Below, in pieces: positions 7,853 to 17,399 of a stretch of DNA of 64,000 bases. The DNA lies in the NCBI GenBank assembly GCA_900538555.1, contig UPYI01000004.1:1-64000 (forward strand), written 5' to 3'. This DNA comes from an uncultured Porphyromonadaceae bacterium. Lineage in GTDB: Bacteria > Bacteroidota > Bacteroidia > Bacteroidales > Barnesiellaceae. Below the pieces are notes generated by a model. The model made no database searches and was not told the origin of the DNA. It saw only the letters and a list, made by a program, of their open reading frames with translations. Position 1 is the first letter of the stretch. The number at the start of each line of letters is the position of its first letter. The position numbers were made by a program, and so were the translations under genes.

Positions 7853-10084
7853 TCAATATGCCACTTTCACCGTTCGCCCCGTTTCCGCAACACGGACACA
7901 ATAAATGCCACGGGGATATGCTCCGAGATCCGCCTCTTTATTTCCGGAATAGATAAGCCGCCCCATCATATCGTACACCTGAATATACAGGTTTCCGTCG
8001 TTACGAATCACATTCCTATCCACGAACAACCGGTAATCCGTCTCAACCCCTGTCAATTGCGTAGGAAGAGAGTTTACCGACAACCGGATATAAAACAGAT
8101 ACGATTCTCCGCTCTTCTTTTTGATCGTATAGCTGCCAGCCGGCAGATCCTTCACTTCGATTATCCCGTTTGTAACTGTGAATGTTCCTATGCCATTGTC
8201 TATCTCCACTTTCTTTCCGTCCGAACCGGTAAAAAACAAGGTCAGATCGGTCGTTGCAGATGTCGTAAACGAAACGACGGTAGAAGAACCCATTTTCAGA
8301 CAACAGGAATATTCCACTCCGTCCACCGTTACACTGCCTTTCGAGCTGGTCGTACTTCCCCCTGTAACCGAAACCGAAGAAGTAGCATCCGACATCATAT
8401 CACAGATTGCACCACCGAATCCATCCGTTACCGGTTTTTCCTCTCCTTCTCCCGGATCGCTTCCCCCGGCAGCATCTTCCTCTTGTATGGAGACAAGCGT
8501 GCTTTCATACCCGACAACCGCATCTTTTAAAGGAGTATTCACCTCGGTCAGCACATCATCCGTATCGTTGTCGAAATTCCATTTCAGATCTCCGCCTTCG
8601 ACCCGACCGGCATAAGCCATTACTACCGTACGTACCTGTTCCGGATCGTCAGCCGTATAGGCATACATATCATCCGCCGTATCGAAATTCGAATATACAT
8701 TTCCGCCGGTCACACTTCTGACTGCTGTCGGAATCTGTTCATCTCTCGAAGAGACCAGATAAGCATCGAAATCATCGGCATTGTCCGTCTGGTAAACAAG
8801 GGTACATGCGCCCTCTATCTTGTTATTATACGCCTTGGTCATACCGCCGTTCTGCGTACCGTCGGGCCATATCACACGATTTGTCCCCTGCATGTTGATC
8901 ATCATCGGATAAGGACAATTGCGATAATGGTTCGCTTCCACGAACGCCGATGAATTTTCCGTATTCAGCAGGCACATGGTTTTGTTTCCGTCGAAATAAT
9001 TATTGTAAATATGTGCTGTGGCGTGGCACAGCCGGGGATGCCTCGAATCGGAATGGTCGAACCAGTTGTGATGATAAGTAAAATAAATCGGATTTTCTTC
9101 CGTCGCACCACCGGCAAACGTAGTTTTCCCGGAATCCCAGAAATGATTGAACGAAACCGTTATGTTTGTCGTATTGTATTTCATGTCGATCGACCCGTCG
9201 CCTTTCACCTGATCCTTGTCCGATCCGGGCGCACCGTAAAAGAAGTCGTTGTTGTGTACCCATATATTGAAATTATCGCCTTCCATCGAAACTCCGTCAT
9301 CCCCGAAAAGCATGATTCCGACATTGCGTATCTCCAACCCTTTGGATCTTTTGGTAAAAAATCCGTATCCATAAGCGGTAGCATCGTTGCCCACCCCTTC
9401 GAATGTGATATTCTCGATCATCCGTTTGTCGGCATTGCTTCCGATAAAAGCGATATAATTGCCGCCTTTCAATCCGTCGATCTGCGACGATTTGATCAAG
9501 CCGATCATCCGGATCGCCAGAGGCGTCTTGTCATATCCCCGTCCCCGGGCTGACAGAATATTCATCAGCCCCGTGACCGGCACGGCTTCGCCCCGCTCAT
9601 TGACCACATCGCACGTCACCGTATTTACCGTAGCCGCCGATATGTAAATCACCCGGGCTCCCGGCTTCAACGTGCCGTCGCTACCGTATGCCCCGGGAAC
9701 CATCTCAGCCGCTCCGTCGATAAAAGCAAATCCTTCCCGAACATGGGGCAATACCACAACCGGAGCGGAAACCGCACTCTCCAACTCGTTTCCTTCTTCA
9801 TCTACGGCTTTTACGGTAAAGAGATACTCTCCGGCTTTCAAGCCCAATATATCCGCCCGATAATACGCTCCGTAGCACCTGATCAACGGCATATCTATCT
9901 GCCGGGCAACGGCTGTTTCATCGGTGTACCACACACAATATTTCTCCGCATTCTCTACCGGTTGCCATGTAAGCGCAGCACTCTCCAACCATCCGGTCGC
10001 TTTCGTTATCGTCAAGGCATCAGCCTGTCCGCATATCATCAATGCCGACAATACCGAAAAAATCAAATTCTGTTTCTTCATCAC
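7853..10084 (-). CDS. Secreted pectate lyase (PL1-like) with T9SS sorting domain, long paralogue
   Basis: 743 residues. Order: signal peptide (~1-23), fibronectin-III-like domain (~25-110), right-handed beta-helix lyase (~125-510), acidic G/E linker, an extra beta-sandwich (~560-660) and a C-terminal sorting domain (~675-743). PL1 motifs are clear: DDGVSMEGDN, VKGDGSIDMKYN, VSFNHFWDSGK, and NWFDHSDSRHPR with the conserved Arg region, then HIYNNYFDG. The end (VYDMMGRLIYSG ... RGIYCVRV ... RTVKV) matches type-A T9SS sorting domains. Expected role: beta-elimination cleavage of polygalacturonate outside the cell. Its start is 3 nt after the stop of the paralogue at 10087-11949, so the two are co-transcribed. 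It probably arose by tandem duplication; the extra beta-sandwich is absent from the other copy. Confidence 0.9.
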   Translation of the reverse strand: MMKKQNLIFSVLSALMICGQADALTITKATGWLESAALTWQPVENAEKYCVWYTDETAVARQIDMPLIRCYGAYYRADILGLKAGEYLFTVKAVDEEGNELESAVSAPVVVLPHVREGFAFIDGAAEMVPGAYGSDGTLKPGARVIYISAATVNTVTCDVVNERGEAVPVTGLMNILSARGRGYDKTPLAIRMIGLIKSSQIDGLKGGNYIAFIGSNADKRMIENITFEGVGNDATAYGYGFFTKRSKGLEIRNVGIMLFGDDGVSMEGDNFNIWVHNNDFFYGAPGSDKDQVKGDGSIDMKYNTTNITVSFNHFWDSGKTTFAGGATEENPIYFTYHHNWFDHSDSRHPRLCHATAHIYNNYFDGNKTMCLLNTENSSAFVEANHYRNCPYPMMINMQGTNRVIWPDGTQNGGMTKAYNNKIEGACTLVYQTDNADDFDAYLVSSRDEQIPTAVRSVTGGNVYSNFDTADDMYAYTADDPEQVRTVVMAYAGRVEGGDLKWNFDNDTDDVLTEVNTPLKDAVVGYESTLVSIQEEDAAGGSDPGEGEEKPVTDGFGGAICDMMSDATSSVSVTGGSTTSSKGSVTVDGVEYSCCLKMGSSTVVSFTTSATTDLTLFFTGSDGKKVEIDNGIGTFTVTNGIIEVKDLPAGSYTIKKKSGESYLFYIRLSVNSLPTQLTGVETDYRLFVDRNVIRNDGNLYIQVYDMMGRLIYSGNKEADLGAYPRGIYCVRVAETGRTVKVAY

Positions 10085-10086
10085 TA

Positions 10087-11949
10087 TTACAATTTAATTA
10101 GTTTTATCACCTCATTCACCGGCACGACACGAACCAGATAGATTCCATGCCCCCATGAATTCATATTCACACTCTCCATACCCGAATGCAACAGCCTGCC
10201 GGCAGCATCATACACCTCTATCGGCAAACGGTCGGGATTACATAACATCCCGCCGCTATAAAACACCGTGCAGGAGGAGGCCGCCGACTGCAATCCCGAC
10301 GGGGCTTTCCCTTCGCCCTGCACATAGAGCAGTCCGGTTTCATAACCGACAATCGCCGATTTCAGCGCCTCATTGACATCGTACGAATCATCATCGACCG
10401 CATTGTCGAATGTCCATTGGAAATCACCGCCGTCGATCCGTCCGGCATATCCGGCAACCACCGACGGAACATCATCCGGGTCGTCGGGCATATAGGCATA
10501 CATGCCGGGAGCTGTGTCGAAATTGGTATAGGCAAATCCACCCTTTACCGATTTCACCTCTTCCGGAACCGTTTCGTTCCGGTCGGTCACCAGATAAGCG
10601 TCGAACTGCGTATCGTTTTCGGTTTGATAAACCGGCGAAACCGTATCATACATCCGGTTGTTGAACGCTTTCGTCATACCGCCGTCCTGACCGGAAAAAG
10701 TGCTCTTCCCAGTGTATTGTCCGCTGGCGGAATCGTAAGTATCGGTTCCTTGTCCGGCAATCATCATCGGACGGTCGCAATGCCTGAAATAGTTCGCTTC
10801 GACAAATGCCGACGATTCGGTCGTATTGCCGATGCAATATTTGGAAACGCCATCGAAATAGTTGTTATAGATATGCGCCGTGGTATAGTGCAGACGCGGT
10901 GTACGGGAATCGGTATGATCGAACCAGTTGTGATGGAAAGTCATATACAACGTGGGGACCTTCTCTTTCGATCCGCCGCACCCCATCACCTTGCCCGATT
11001 CCCAGAAGTGATTGAACGAAATCGTTATGTTCGAACTATTGTATTTCATGTCGATCGACCCGTCGCCTTTCACCTGATCGGCATCGCGACCGGGAGCACC
11101 GTAAAAGAAGTCGTTGTGGTGAATCCATATATTGGAGTTGTCCGTATCCATCGACACGCCGTCATCCCCGAAAAGCATGATTCCGACATTCCGGATCTCC
11201 ACCCCGTGCGCCCGTTTCAGACAAAAACCGTAACCATACGCCGTGGCATCATCGCCGATCCCTTCGAACGTGACCTGCTCTATCAGCCGCGAAGTATTGT
11301 TGCTCCCGGTGAAAGAGATATAATTGCCGTCTTTCAACCCGTCGATCTGGGAGGCTTTCACCTGCCCGATCATCCGTATGATCAAAGGAGTCTTATCGTA
11401 TCCCCGACCGTATGCCGTGAGAATATCGGCCAGCCCGACAGCCGTGACCTCTGTCTTTTTATTATCGTTGATCACATGACAAACCATCGTATTTGCCGAC
11501 GAAGCCGTCAGATAAAGAATCTTCGCACCCTCTTTCACCGTACCGTCGGCATTGTAACCACCTGGAGTCACTCCGCCGGCAAAGGCAAATCCCTCTCGAA
11601 TATGAGGTTGGACGGTCAGGACCGAGGTGGTTGCACTGTCAAACACAACCCCCTCGGCATTCAGCGCATCTACCGTCAGCGTATAATTTCCGGCTTTCAA
11701 TCCCGGTACATCCGCCCGATAATACTCCCGATAACGGCGGATAAGCGGCATATCTATCTCGCATCCGGTAATACCTTCGCCGCTATAACATACCCGATAA
11801 CTTTCCGCTCCGGAAACAGGCTGCCATGTGACATACGCACATTCGAGCCAGCCGGACTCCCGAATCAGATTCAAAGCGGAAACGCTCTGAGAAAATACAA
11901 TCCATCCGCCAAGCAAGAGGGATAATACTGCAATACGTTTTTTCATCAT
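10087..11949 (-). CDS. Secreted pectate lyase (PL1-like) with T9SS sorting domain, short paralogue
   Basis: 620 residues. Signal peptide (~1-25), FnIII-like domain, then the PL1 beta-helix with the same motifs as its neighbour (DDGVSMDTDNSNIWIHH, VKGDGSIDMKYNSSN, FNHFWESGK, NWFDHTDSRTPRL, HIYNNYFDG). It ends directly in a type-A sorting domain (IEVYDAAGRLLHSG ... HGIYLVRV ... EVIKLIKL). The Cys-containing beta-sandwich of the other copy is missing. First gene of the two-gene operon, divergent from the HTCS regulator at 12183, which very likely senses pectin fragments and activates this operon (inference from arrangement). Two ATG codons lie in tandem at the start (11949 and 11946). Confidence 0.9.
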   Translation of the reverse strand: MMKKRIAVLSLLLGGWIVFSQSVSALNLIRESGWLECAYVTWQPVSGAESYRVCYSGEGITGCEIDMPLIRRYREYYRADVPGLKAGNYTLTVDALNAEGVVFDSATTSVLTVQPHIREGFAFAGGVTPGGYNADGTVKEGAKILYLTASSANTMVCHVINDNKKTEVTAVGLADILTAYGRGYDKTPLIIRMIGQVKASQIDGLKDGNYISFTGSNNTSRLIEQVTFEGIGDDATAYGYGFCLKRAHGVEIRNVGIMLFGDDGVSMDTDNSNIWIHHNDFFYGAPGRDADQVKGDGSIDMKYNSSNITISFNHFWESGKVMGCGGSKEKVPTLYMTFHHNWFDHTDSRTPRLHYTTAHIYNNYFDGVSKYCIGNTTESSAFVEANYFRHCDRPMMIAGQGTDTYDSASGQYTGKSTFSGQDGGMTKAFNNRMYDTVSPVYQTENDTQFDAYLVTDRNETVPEEVKSVKGGFAYTNFDTAPGMYAYMPDDPDDVPSVVAGYAGRIDGGDFQWTFDNAVDDDSYDVNEALKSAIVGYETGLLYVQGEGKAPSGLQSAASSCTVFYSGGMLCNPDRLPIEVYDAAGRLLHSGMESVNMNSWGHGIYLVRVVPVNEVIKLIKL

Positions 11950-12031
11950 GATTTTAGATCGATTAAAAATTTATGCCCTGCAAAAGCGGCGTGAAATCCG
12001 CCCCGTTTGCAAACAGGCGAACAAGACAGGA

Positions 12032-12039
12032 CAAATGTA
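12032..12039 (-). promoter_or_regulatory. Candidate -7 element of the pectate lyase operon
   Basis: TACATTTG on the minus strand fits TAnnTTTG. It would give a leader of ~75 nt before the ATG at 11949. No clear -33 TTTG is seen at the right distance, consistent with activator dependence. Confidence 0.45.
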
Positions 12040-12135
12040 CACCCGTCTTTTTTTTCGGGCAGGGGCGAAAATCTTTAAATGCAGGGGTGAAACTCGTTTC
12101 CCGGCTGAAACGACCTACTTTTCAAGATTCGGGAC

Positions 12136-12166
12136 TTTGCCATACGAATAACTAAAAGTATATTTG
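12136..12166 (+). promoter_or_regulatory. Promoter of the HTCS regulator gene
   Basis: TTTG at 12136-12139, 19 nt spacer, TATATTTG at 12159-12166, an exact match to the Bacteroidetes consensus. The predicted start near 12173 leaves a leader of about 10 nt, supporting the ATG at 12183. The divergent pectate lyase promoter lies ~100 nt away. Confidence 0.8.
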
Positions 12167-12182
12167 TCTATCCGATACGACC

Positions 12183-15100
12183 ATGAAAAAGATACTACTC
12201 ATCACTCTGCTCTGCCTGACGGCAAACCTCGCATTATCGCTGCCGGTATGTCATTTCGAACACTATTCGACCGACGACGGTCTGCCGCAATTCAGTATTA
12301 CCGACATCATACAGGACCGGAAAGGGTTCATGTGGTTTGCTACCTGGGACGGATTTTCCAAATTCGACGGATATACGTTCCGCAACTTCAAAGTACGCCG
12401 GGGCGATGCTTACCAAATGAACAGCAACCGCATCCAGCACATTTATGAAGACCGCTACGGATATATCTGGTTGCATTCCCACAACAGCGAAGCACATTGT
12501 TTCGACCCGCAGACCGAGACATTCAAGGAAATAAAAATCCTGCACGACCCGGCGCGAAAGATCCCGTTCAAGATGTCGCAGATAAAAATCTGCCCTTCGG
12601 GAAAACGATGGATCATCTCGCAAAACGACGGGTGCATCTGCGTCTACGACTCGCTACTTTCGACCAAACTTTACAACACCGAATCGGAACGGATAAAAAG
12701 CAACAAGGTACACCGGATTTATGAAGACAAAGAACTCAATACGTGGATTCTGACCGACAACGGACTGACCCTTGTCCGGGACGGAGACAACGATGCCCAC
12801 TCGTTCTTTTTCGAAAACAGGGTGAGCGAAAGCAACCAACATTTTTTCTCGGTAGCAGAGTTTCCCGAACATATCTGGTTCGGTTGCAACAAAGGGAGAA
12901 TATGGATCTATTGCAAAAGCACCGGCAAATTCGACCTGCTGCAAACGCCGTCGCAATCCGATCTGACCTCACTCACCCCACTCCCACCCCAGAAAGTGAT
13001 CATCGCCACATCGGGCGACGGGTTCTTCGTCTACGATACGGAACGAAAAACTTTCAAACCGTATAACACGAAAAATCGGAAAGCCATCAAAAGCGATAAG
13101 ATACGAGCATTGCATATCGACCACCGGCAACAGTTCTGGTTTGAAACGGACGGTCTGGGCATCTATAAATTCAATCCGGAAGATGAAACCGTAAAATACT
13201 ACCTCGTACAAGTAAACGACCCGTCGATCAACACCATACCGCCGGCATCGGATATTGTAGAAGATACCCACGGGCAACTCTGGATTCATCCCCGGGGCGG
13301 CGGGTTCTCTTTTTACAATCCGGAAACCGATACGCTGGAACCGTTCTACAACAAAGAATCTTCTCCCGATTGGCGGTTCTCCAACATCCTGCACTCCCTC
13401 TACTCCGACCGACAAGGGAATCTTTGGTTTTGCACACGGTCGCACGGACTGGAAAAAGTGACATTCAGCAACAACCTGTTCGAAGCCTTTCCGGTCAGCC
13501 AAAATCTCAAATCGCCTGTCGCGAACGATGTACGGGCAGTCTTTCAGGATGATGCCCGACGGCTATGGGTTGCCACCAAAGACCAGCACCTCACCGTTTA
13601 CGATGAACATTATAAACCGATAGGCTATTTTTCGGAAACGGGGATTATCGGAGCAAAACCCGACTTCACCGGAGTCGTTTACTGTATGCTGACCGACCAC
13701 GAAAAAAATATCTGGCTGGGGACAAGAACCAACGGTGTATTCAAACTGCAAAAGACAGCCGATCCCCTCCGGTATTCGGTAAAGCATTTCAGAAAGGATC
13801 CGAACGACATATACAGCCTCAGTGAAGATGCGGTCTACTCTATCTTCGAAGACTCCAACCGCAATGTATGGATAGGAACTTATGGAGGCGGAATCAATCT
13901 GGTACAAAGCGACGAAAACGGCAAAACGATTTTTATCAACCACAAAAACCATCTTAAAAATTATCCGGTCAAACACGGAGCGAGAATCCGCCACATCACA
14001 GAGACGCAATCGGGCAATCTGTGTATCGGCACCACCGAGGGACTGATCATGTCGAGGATAAACTTTACCAGCCCCGACGACATTCAATATAAATATTACA
14101 CCCGAATAGCCGGCGACAAAGCAAGCCTCAGCAACAACGATATACATGGCATACTTTGCACCAGCAGCAACGAATTGTTCTTAGTTACTTTCGGAGGCGG
14201 TATCAACCGCGTTGCCGAATACGATCCGCAAGGTTTCCCTTTGAAATTCGAATCATACACCATGCAGGAAGGTCTGCCCTCCGATGTCTGTCTGGCAATA
14301 CTCGAAGACGAGAACCGGCAATTGTGGGTCAGCATGGAAAACAACCTGATACGGTTCAACCCCGCCACACAAGAGTTCAAAACATTCGCCGATATCAAAC
14401 GGCTGATGTCGAACAACAGTTTCTCGGAAGCTTCCGCCTGCCGGCTGGCAAACGGCGAACTGGTATTCGGATTTTCCAACGGCTTGCTCCACTTCCAGCC
14501 TCGGAATATCCGAAACAGCAACATCGTCCCCTACATCGCCTTATCCGGATTCCGATTGCACAACCGTGTCGTTCCGATCGGAGAACAGGATTCACCGATC
14601 GACAAAGAGATCGACAGTATGGATAAACTCGTCCTATCGCACGACCAGCGTTCGTTCGGAATCGAATTTTCAGCACTCGACTTTACCTCTCCGAATATCT
14701 CCTACGCCTACAAACTCGAAGGATTCGACAACGACTGGATCTATACACACCAGAAACGTATCGTCAATTATACCAACATTCCCCAAGGCGATTACCTGTT
14801 TCGGGTAAGATCGACCAACGGCGAAGGCATTTGGGCGGAGAACGAAAGGAGCCTGCCCATAAAAGTTCTGCCTGCCTACTGGGAAACGCCTTGGGCTTTC
14901 GCGATTTATATCTTGCTATTTATCGGATTCATCTACACGACCCTACATATACTTTTCACATTCTACCGACTGAAAAAAGACGTAGAGATTGAAAAAGAGT
15001 TGTCGGACATGAAACTGCGTTTTTTCACCAACATATCGCACGAGATCCGGACTCCGCTGACCATGATATCGGCTCCGGTGGATTTTCTGCTGGCAGACGA

Positions 15101-16610
15101 GGAGATCCCCGACCATGCCAAGACTCATCTGAAATCCATATCGAAAAACGCCAACCGGATGCTGCGGTTGGTCAATCAGATTCTGGACTTCCGCAAAATA
15201 CAGCAAACCAAACTGAAAGTGCAGGAAATAGATTTGGGCGAAGCCGTCAGAAATGTATGCGACGGATTCAACGAATTGGCAAACAACCGCAACATCCGGT
15301 TTTCTTACAGCCATATAGAGCCGGGTAAAAAGATCTGGGCTTCTGCCGATGCCATAGACATCATGCTCAACAACCTGCTTTCAAACGCATTCAAATATAC
15401 TCCGGAGGGAAAAACTATCACCGTGACCGTCGCCGAAACAGAGAAACAATTCTCCATCGCCGTCAAAGACGAAGGATGCGGCATACCCAAAGAGAAACAG
15501 AAAAAACTGTTTGTCCGCTTCAATTCGTTCAACGAAGACCCGACCCAGCCAAGTACCGGCATCGGCTTGTCCCTTGTAAAGGATCTGGCAGACAAACACG
15601 CCGCAAAAATCGTTCTGGAAAGCGAACCGGGAACCGGTAGCACATTCACGATTATCTTTCTTAAAGGGAAAGAGCACTTCCGTGGCGATGTCGAATTTGC
15701 ATCCTCCGACCAGATACAGCAGATAAAAGAGATGTCCGAACCGTTCGAAGAAGAAATACACGGCAGCAACACGGACAAACAGCATACCATACTTATCGTA
15801 GAAGATGATTCCGAACTGCGGAATTTTATCCGGTCCGTCCTACAAGCGGAATACCACGTACTCGAAGCCGCCGACGGGATAGAGGGACTGGATATCGTAG
15901 AAAAAGAATATCCCGATCTTATCGTCAGCGACATCATGATGCCGCGCATGGACGGGATCGAACTGTTGCAAAACCTGAAAGGTAATATCAACATCAGCCA
16001 TATCCCCGTGATATTATTGACTGCAAAAACCACGATCGAAAACAAACTGGAAGGATTGAACCTGGGCGCGGACGATTACATCACCAAACCGTTCAGCGTA
16101 CAACTGTTCAAATCCCGTATCAGAAATCTGCTCGAACAACGGATGCGATTACAGGAAATTTATCGCACCCGGCTCACATCGTCGCCAAAAGCAGACACAC
16201 CGGACGGAACGATCGCTATCGCTCCGCAAATCGACGTATTCATTCAGCGGGTAATCGAAATCACGGAAGCCCACCTCGACGAAGGAGAGTTCACCATCGA
16301 CGATCTGAGCGCGGCATTCAACATGAGCCGGTCGGTATTCTCCAACAAAATAAAAAGCCTGACCGGCCTGCCGCCCTTCGATCTCATTCGGGAAGTACGG
16401 CTGAAAACAGCGGCTCAACTTCTAACAACCGGAGAGTATATGGTGAAAGAAGTTTCTTCGCGCATCGGCATAGCCGATACGAAATATTTCGGGAAGATAT
16501 TCAAAGCCAAATACGGAGTCTCGCCGCAGGAGTATAAAAAGAACGCCACCCGACAATCAGACCATTCCGCCAATGCCGACCCCGATACAGACGAATGCAA
16601 GGAGGTCTAA
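12183..16610 (+). CDS. Hybrid two-component sensor/regulator (HTCS), probably pectin-responsive
   Basis: 1475 residues in one chain. Signal peptide (~1-19); periplasmic two-component propeller repeats (~30-800, many motifs of the type GLPQFSITDIIQDRKGFMW and DSNRNVWIGTYGGGI); Y_Y_Y domain (~800-900); one membrane helix (~905-925); HisKA with FTNISHEIRTPL, phospho-acceptor His about residue 953; HATPase with NNLLSNAFKYTPEGK, DEGCGIP and GIGLSL; receiver with phospho-acceptor Asp about residue 1250 in LIVSDIMMPRMDG and Lys in DDYITKPF; C-terminal AraC helix-turn-helix (~1360-1460, FTIDDLSAAFNMSRSVF and VSPQEYKK). Known for the family: periplasmic binding of oligosaccharide triggers transcription of the linked polysaccharide locus. 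Here the neighbours are two pectate lyases, so a pectin-derived ligand is likely. No SusC/SusD pair is linked. Confidence 0.95.
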   Translation: MKKILLITLLCLTANLALSLPVCHFEHYSTDDGLPQFSITDIIQDRKGFMWFATWDGFSKFDGYTFRNFKVRRGDAYQMNSNRIQHIYEDRYGYIWLHSHNSEAHCFDPQTETFKEIKILHDPARKIPFKMSQIKICPSGKRWIISQNDGCICVYDSLLSTKLYNTESERIKSNKVHRIYEDKELNTWILTDNGLTLVRDGDNDAHSFFFENRVSESNQHFFSVAEFPEHIWFGCNKGRIWIYCKSTGKFDLLQTPSQSDLTSLTPLPPQKVIIATSGDGFFVYDTERKTFKPYNTKNRKAIKSDKIRALHIDHRQQFWFETDGLGIYKFNPEDETVKYYLVQVNDPSINTIPPASDIVEDTHGQLWIHPRGGGFSFYNPETDTLEPFYNKESSPDWRFSNILHSLYSDRQGNLWFCTRSHGLEKVTFSNNLFEAFPVSQNLKSPVANDVRAVFQDDARRLWVATKDQHLTVYDEHYKPIGYFSETGIIGAKPDFTGVVYCMLTDHEKNIWLGTRTNGVFKLQKTADPLRYSVKHFRKDPNDIYSLSEDAVYSIFEDSNRNVWIGTYGGGINLVQSDENGKTIFINHKNHLKNYPVKHGARIRHITETQSGNLCIGTTEGLIMSRINFTSPDDIQYKYYTRIAGDKASLSNNDIHGILCTSSNELFLVTFGGGINRVAEYDPQGFPLKFESYTMQEGLPSDVCLAILEDENRQLWVSMENNLIRFNPATQEFKTFADIKRLMSNNSFSEASACRLANGELVFGFSNGLLHFQPRNIRNSNIVPYIALSGFRLHNRVVPIGEQDSPIDKEIDSMDKLVLSHDQRSFGIEFSALDFTSPNISYAYKLEGFDNDWIYTHQKRIVNYTNIPQGDYLFRVRSTNGEGIWAENERSLPIKVLPAYWETPWAFAIYILLFIGFIYTTLHILFTFYRLKKDVEIEKELSDMKLRFFTNISHEIRTPLTMISAPVDFLLADEEIPDHAKTHLKSISKNANRMLRLVNQILDFRKIQQTKLKVQEIDLGEAVRNVCDGFNELANNRNIRFSYSHIEPGKKIWASADAIDIMLNNLLSNAFKYTPEGKTITVTVAETEKQFSIAVKDEGCGIPKEKQKKLFVRFNSFNEDPTQPSTGIGLSLVKDLADKHAAKIVLESEPGTGSTFTIIFLKGKEHFRGDVEFASSDQIQQIKEMSEPFEEEIHGSNTDKQHTILIVEDDSELRNFIRSVLQAEYHVLEAADGIEGLDIVEKEYPDLIVSDIMMPRMDGIELLQNLKGNINISHIPVILLTAKTTIENKLEGLNLGADDYITKPFSVQLFKSRIRNLLEQRMRLQEIYRTRLTSSPKADTPDGTIAIAPQIDVFIQRVIEITEAHLDEGEFTIDDLSAAFNMSRSVFSNKIKSLTGLPPFDLIREVRLKTAAQLLTTGEYMVKEVSSRIGIADTKYFGKIFKAKYGVSPQEYKKNATRQSDHSANADPDTDECKEV

Positions 16611-16646
16611 AAACATCGGCAGACTCAAAAAATTTACCTTTTTATC

Positions 16647-16676
16647 GTTGTAACCTCAAAATAATACATATCTTCG
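16647..16676 (+). promoter_or_regulatory. Candidate promoter of the START-like gene
   Basis: GTTG at 16647-16650, an 18-nt spacer and TATCTTCG at 16669-16676, one mismatch to TAnnTTTG and one nt short in spacing. The ATG is at 16732. Confidence 0.45.
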
Positions 16677-16731
16677 CCCACAGAATAAGTTATGCTTAAA
16701 CCTTGACCCGGTCAAAAACAAGGATCAGAAC

Positions 16732-17115
16732 ATGAAAAAAGAGAAATTTGTCATCGAGTACGATTTAAAAAGCGTGTCTCCCACTCTATTGTGGACTTAC
16801 ATCGGATCTGCCAACGGATTAGCCGACTGGTTTGCCGACAGCGTGATCTGCGACGGAAAAGAATACACATTCATCTGGAACAAGACTCCGCAAAAAGCCG
16901 TACAAACTGCTGTGCGCACAGGTTTCTACATCCGGTTCCATTGGGAAGAAGACGGCGCGGAAAAGACCTATTTCGAACTGCGCATCGCGACATCCGAACT
17001 GACAGGGTCTACGGTCCTCACCATTACCGATTTCGCCACACCCGACGAACAGGCAAGCAACCGCGAACTGTGGGATACCCAGATAGACGACTTACGCCGT
17101 ACGCTGGGACTATAA
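16732..17115 (+). CDS. START-like (SRPBCC) domain protein
   Basis: 127 residues, no signal peptide, cytoplasmic. The sequence EKFVIEYDLKSVSPTLLWTY, then GLADWFAD, IRFHWEE and TYFELRIATSELTGSTVLTITDFA, fits the helix-grip fold of the AHSA1/START-like superfamily as found in small Bacteroidetes proteins. These bind hydrophobic ligands or act as cofactor or chaperone helpers; the role of this one is unknown. It stands alone: promoter upstream, strong terminator 36 nt downstream. Confidence 0.75.
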   Translation: MKKEKFVIEYDLKSVSPTLLWTYIGSANGLADWFADSVICDGKEYTFIWNKTPQKAVQTAVRTGFYIRFHWEEDGAEKTYFELRIATSELTGSTVLTITDFATPDEQASNRELWDTQIDDLRRTLGL

Positions 17116-17150
17116 TCCGCCCCATACTTGCGGTTGAAAACCATACAGCA

Positions 17151-17192
17151 GGAGATATGCCGTCGAAAATCCCGGCATATCTCCTTTTTTTT
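17151..17192 (+). terminator. Terminator after the START-like gene
   Basis: 12-bp perfect stem GGAGATATGCCG (17151-17162) / CGGCATATCTCC (17173-17184), 10-nt loop, then eight T. Confidence 0.92.
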
Positions 17193-17363
17193 ACCGGCAG
17201 ACAGTTGCCGACTTTTCAAAAACTCTGCATCTCCCTTCATCCGTATCGCTCCCGAAGTTCAACCGTGTTCCGGTAAACACGTTGAAATACTAAATGAGTA
17301 TAAAACCGGCAGCAATCGGGAAAGGAAATATCCGGATATATCCGGTTTCTCATTTTTTTACGC

Positions 17364-17371
17364 TACTTTTG
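17364..17371 (+). promoter_or_regulatory. -7 element before the LptF/G-type gene
   Basis: TACTTTTG matches TAnnTTTG and lies 28 nt before the ATG at 17400. No clear -33 element. Confidence 0.6.
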
Positions 17372-17399
17372 CGTACGGATTTAACCTACGGACAAAAAC

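Noticed and set aside
10417..11925. 502-codon open frame on the plus strand
   Set aside because: It lies wholly antisense to the short pectate lyase, whose family motifs are clear, and its translation is rich in R/H/I without any recognisable domain.
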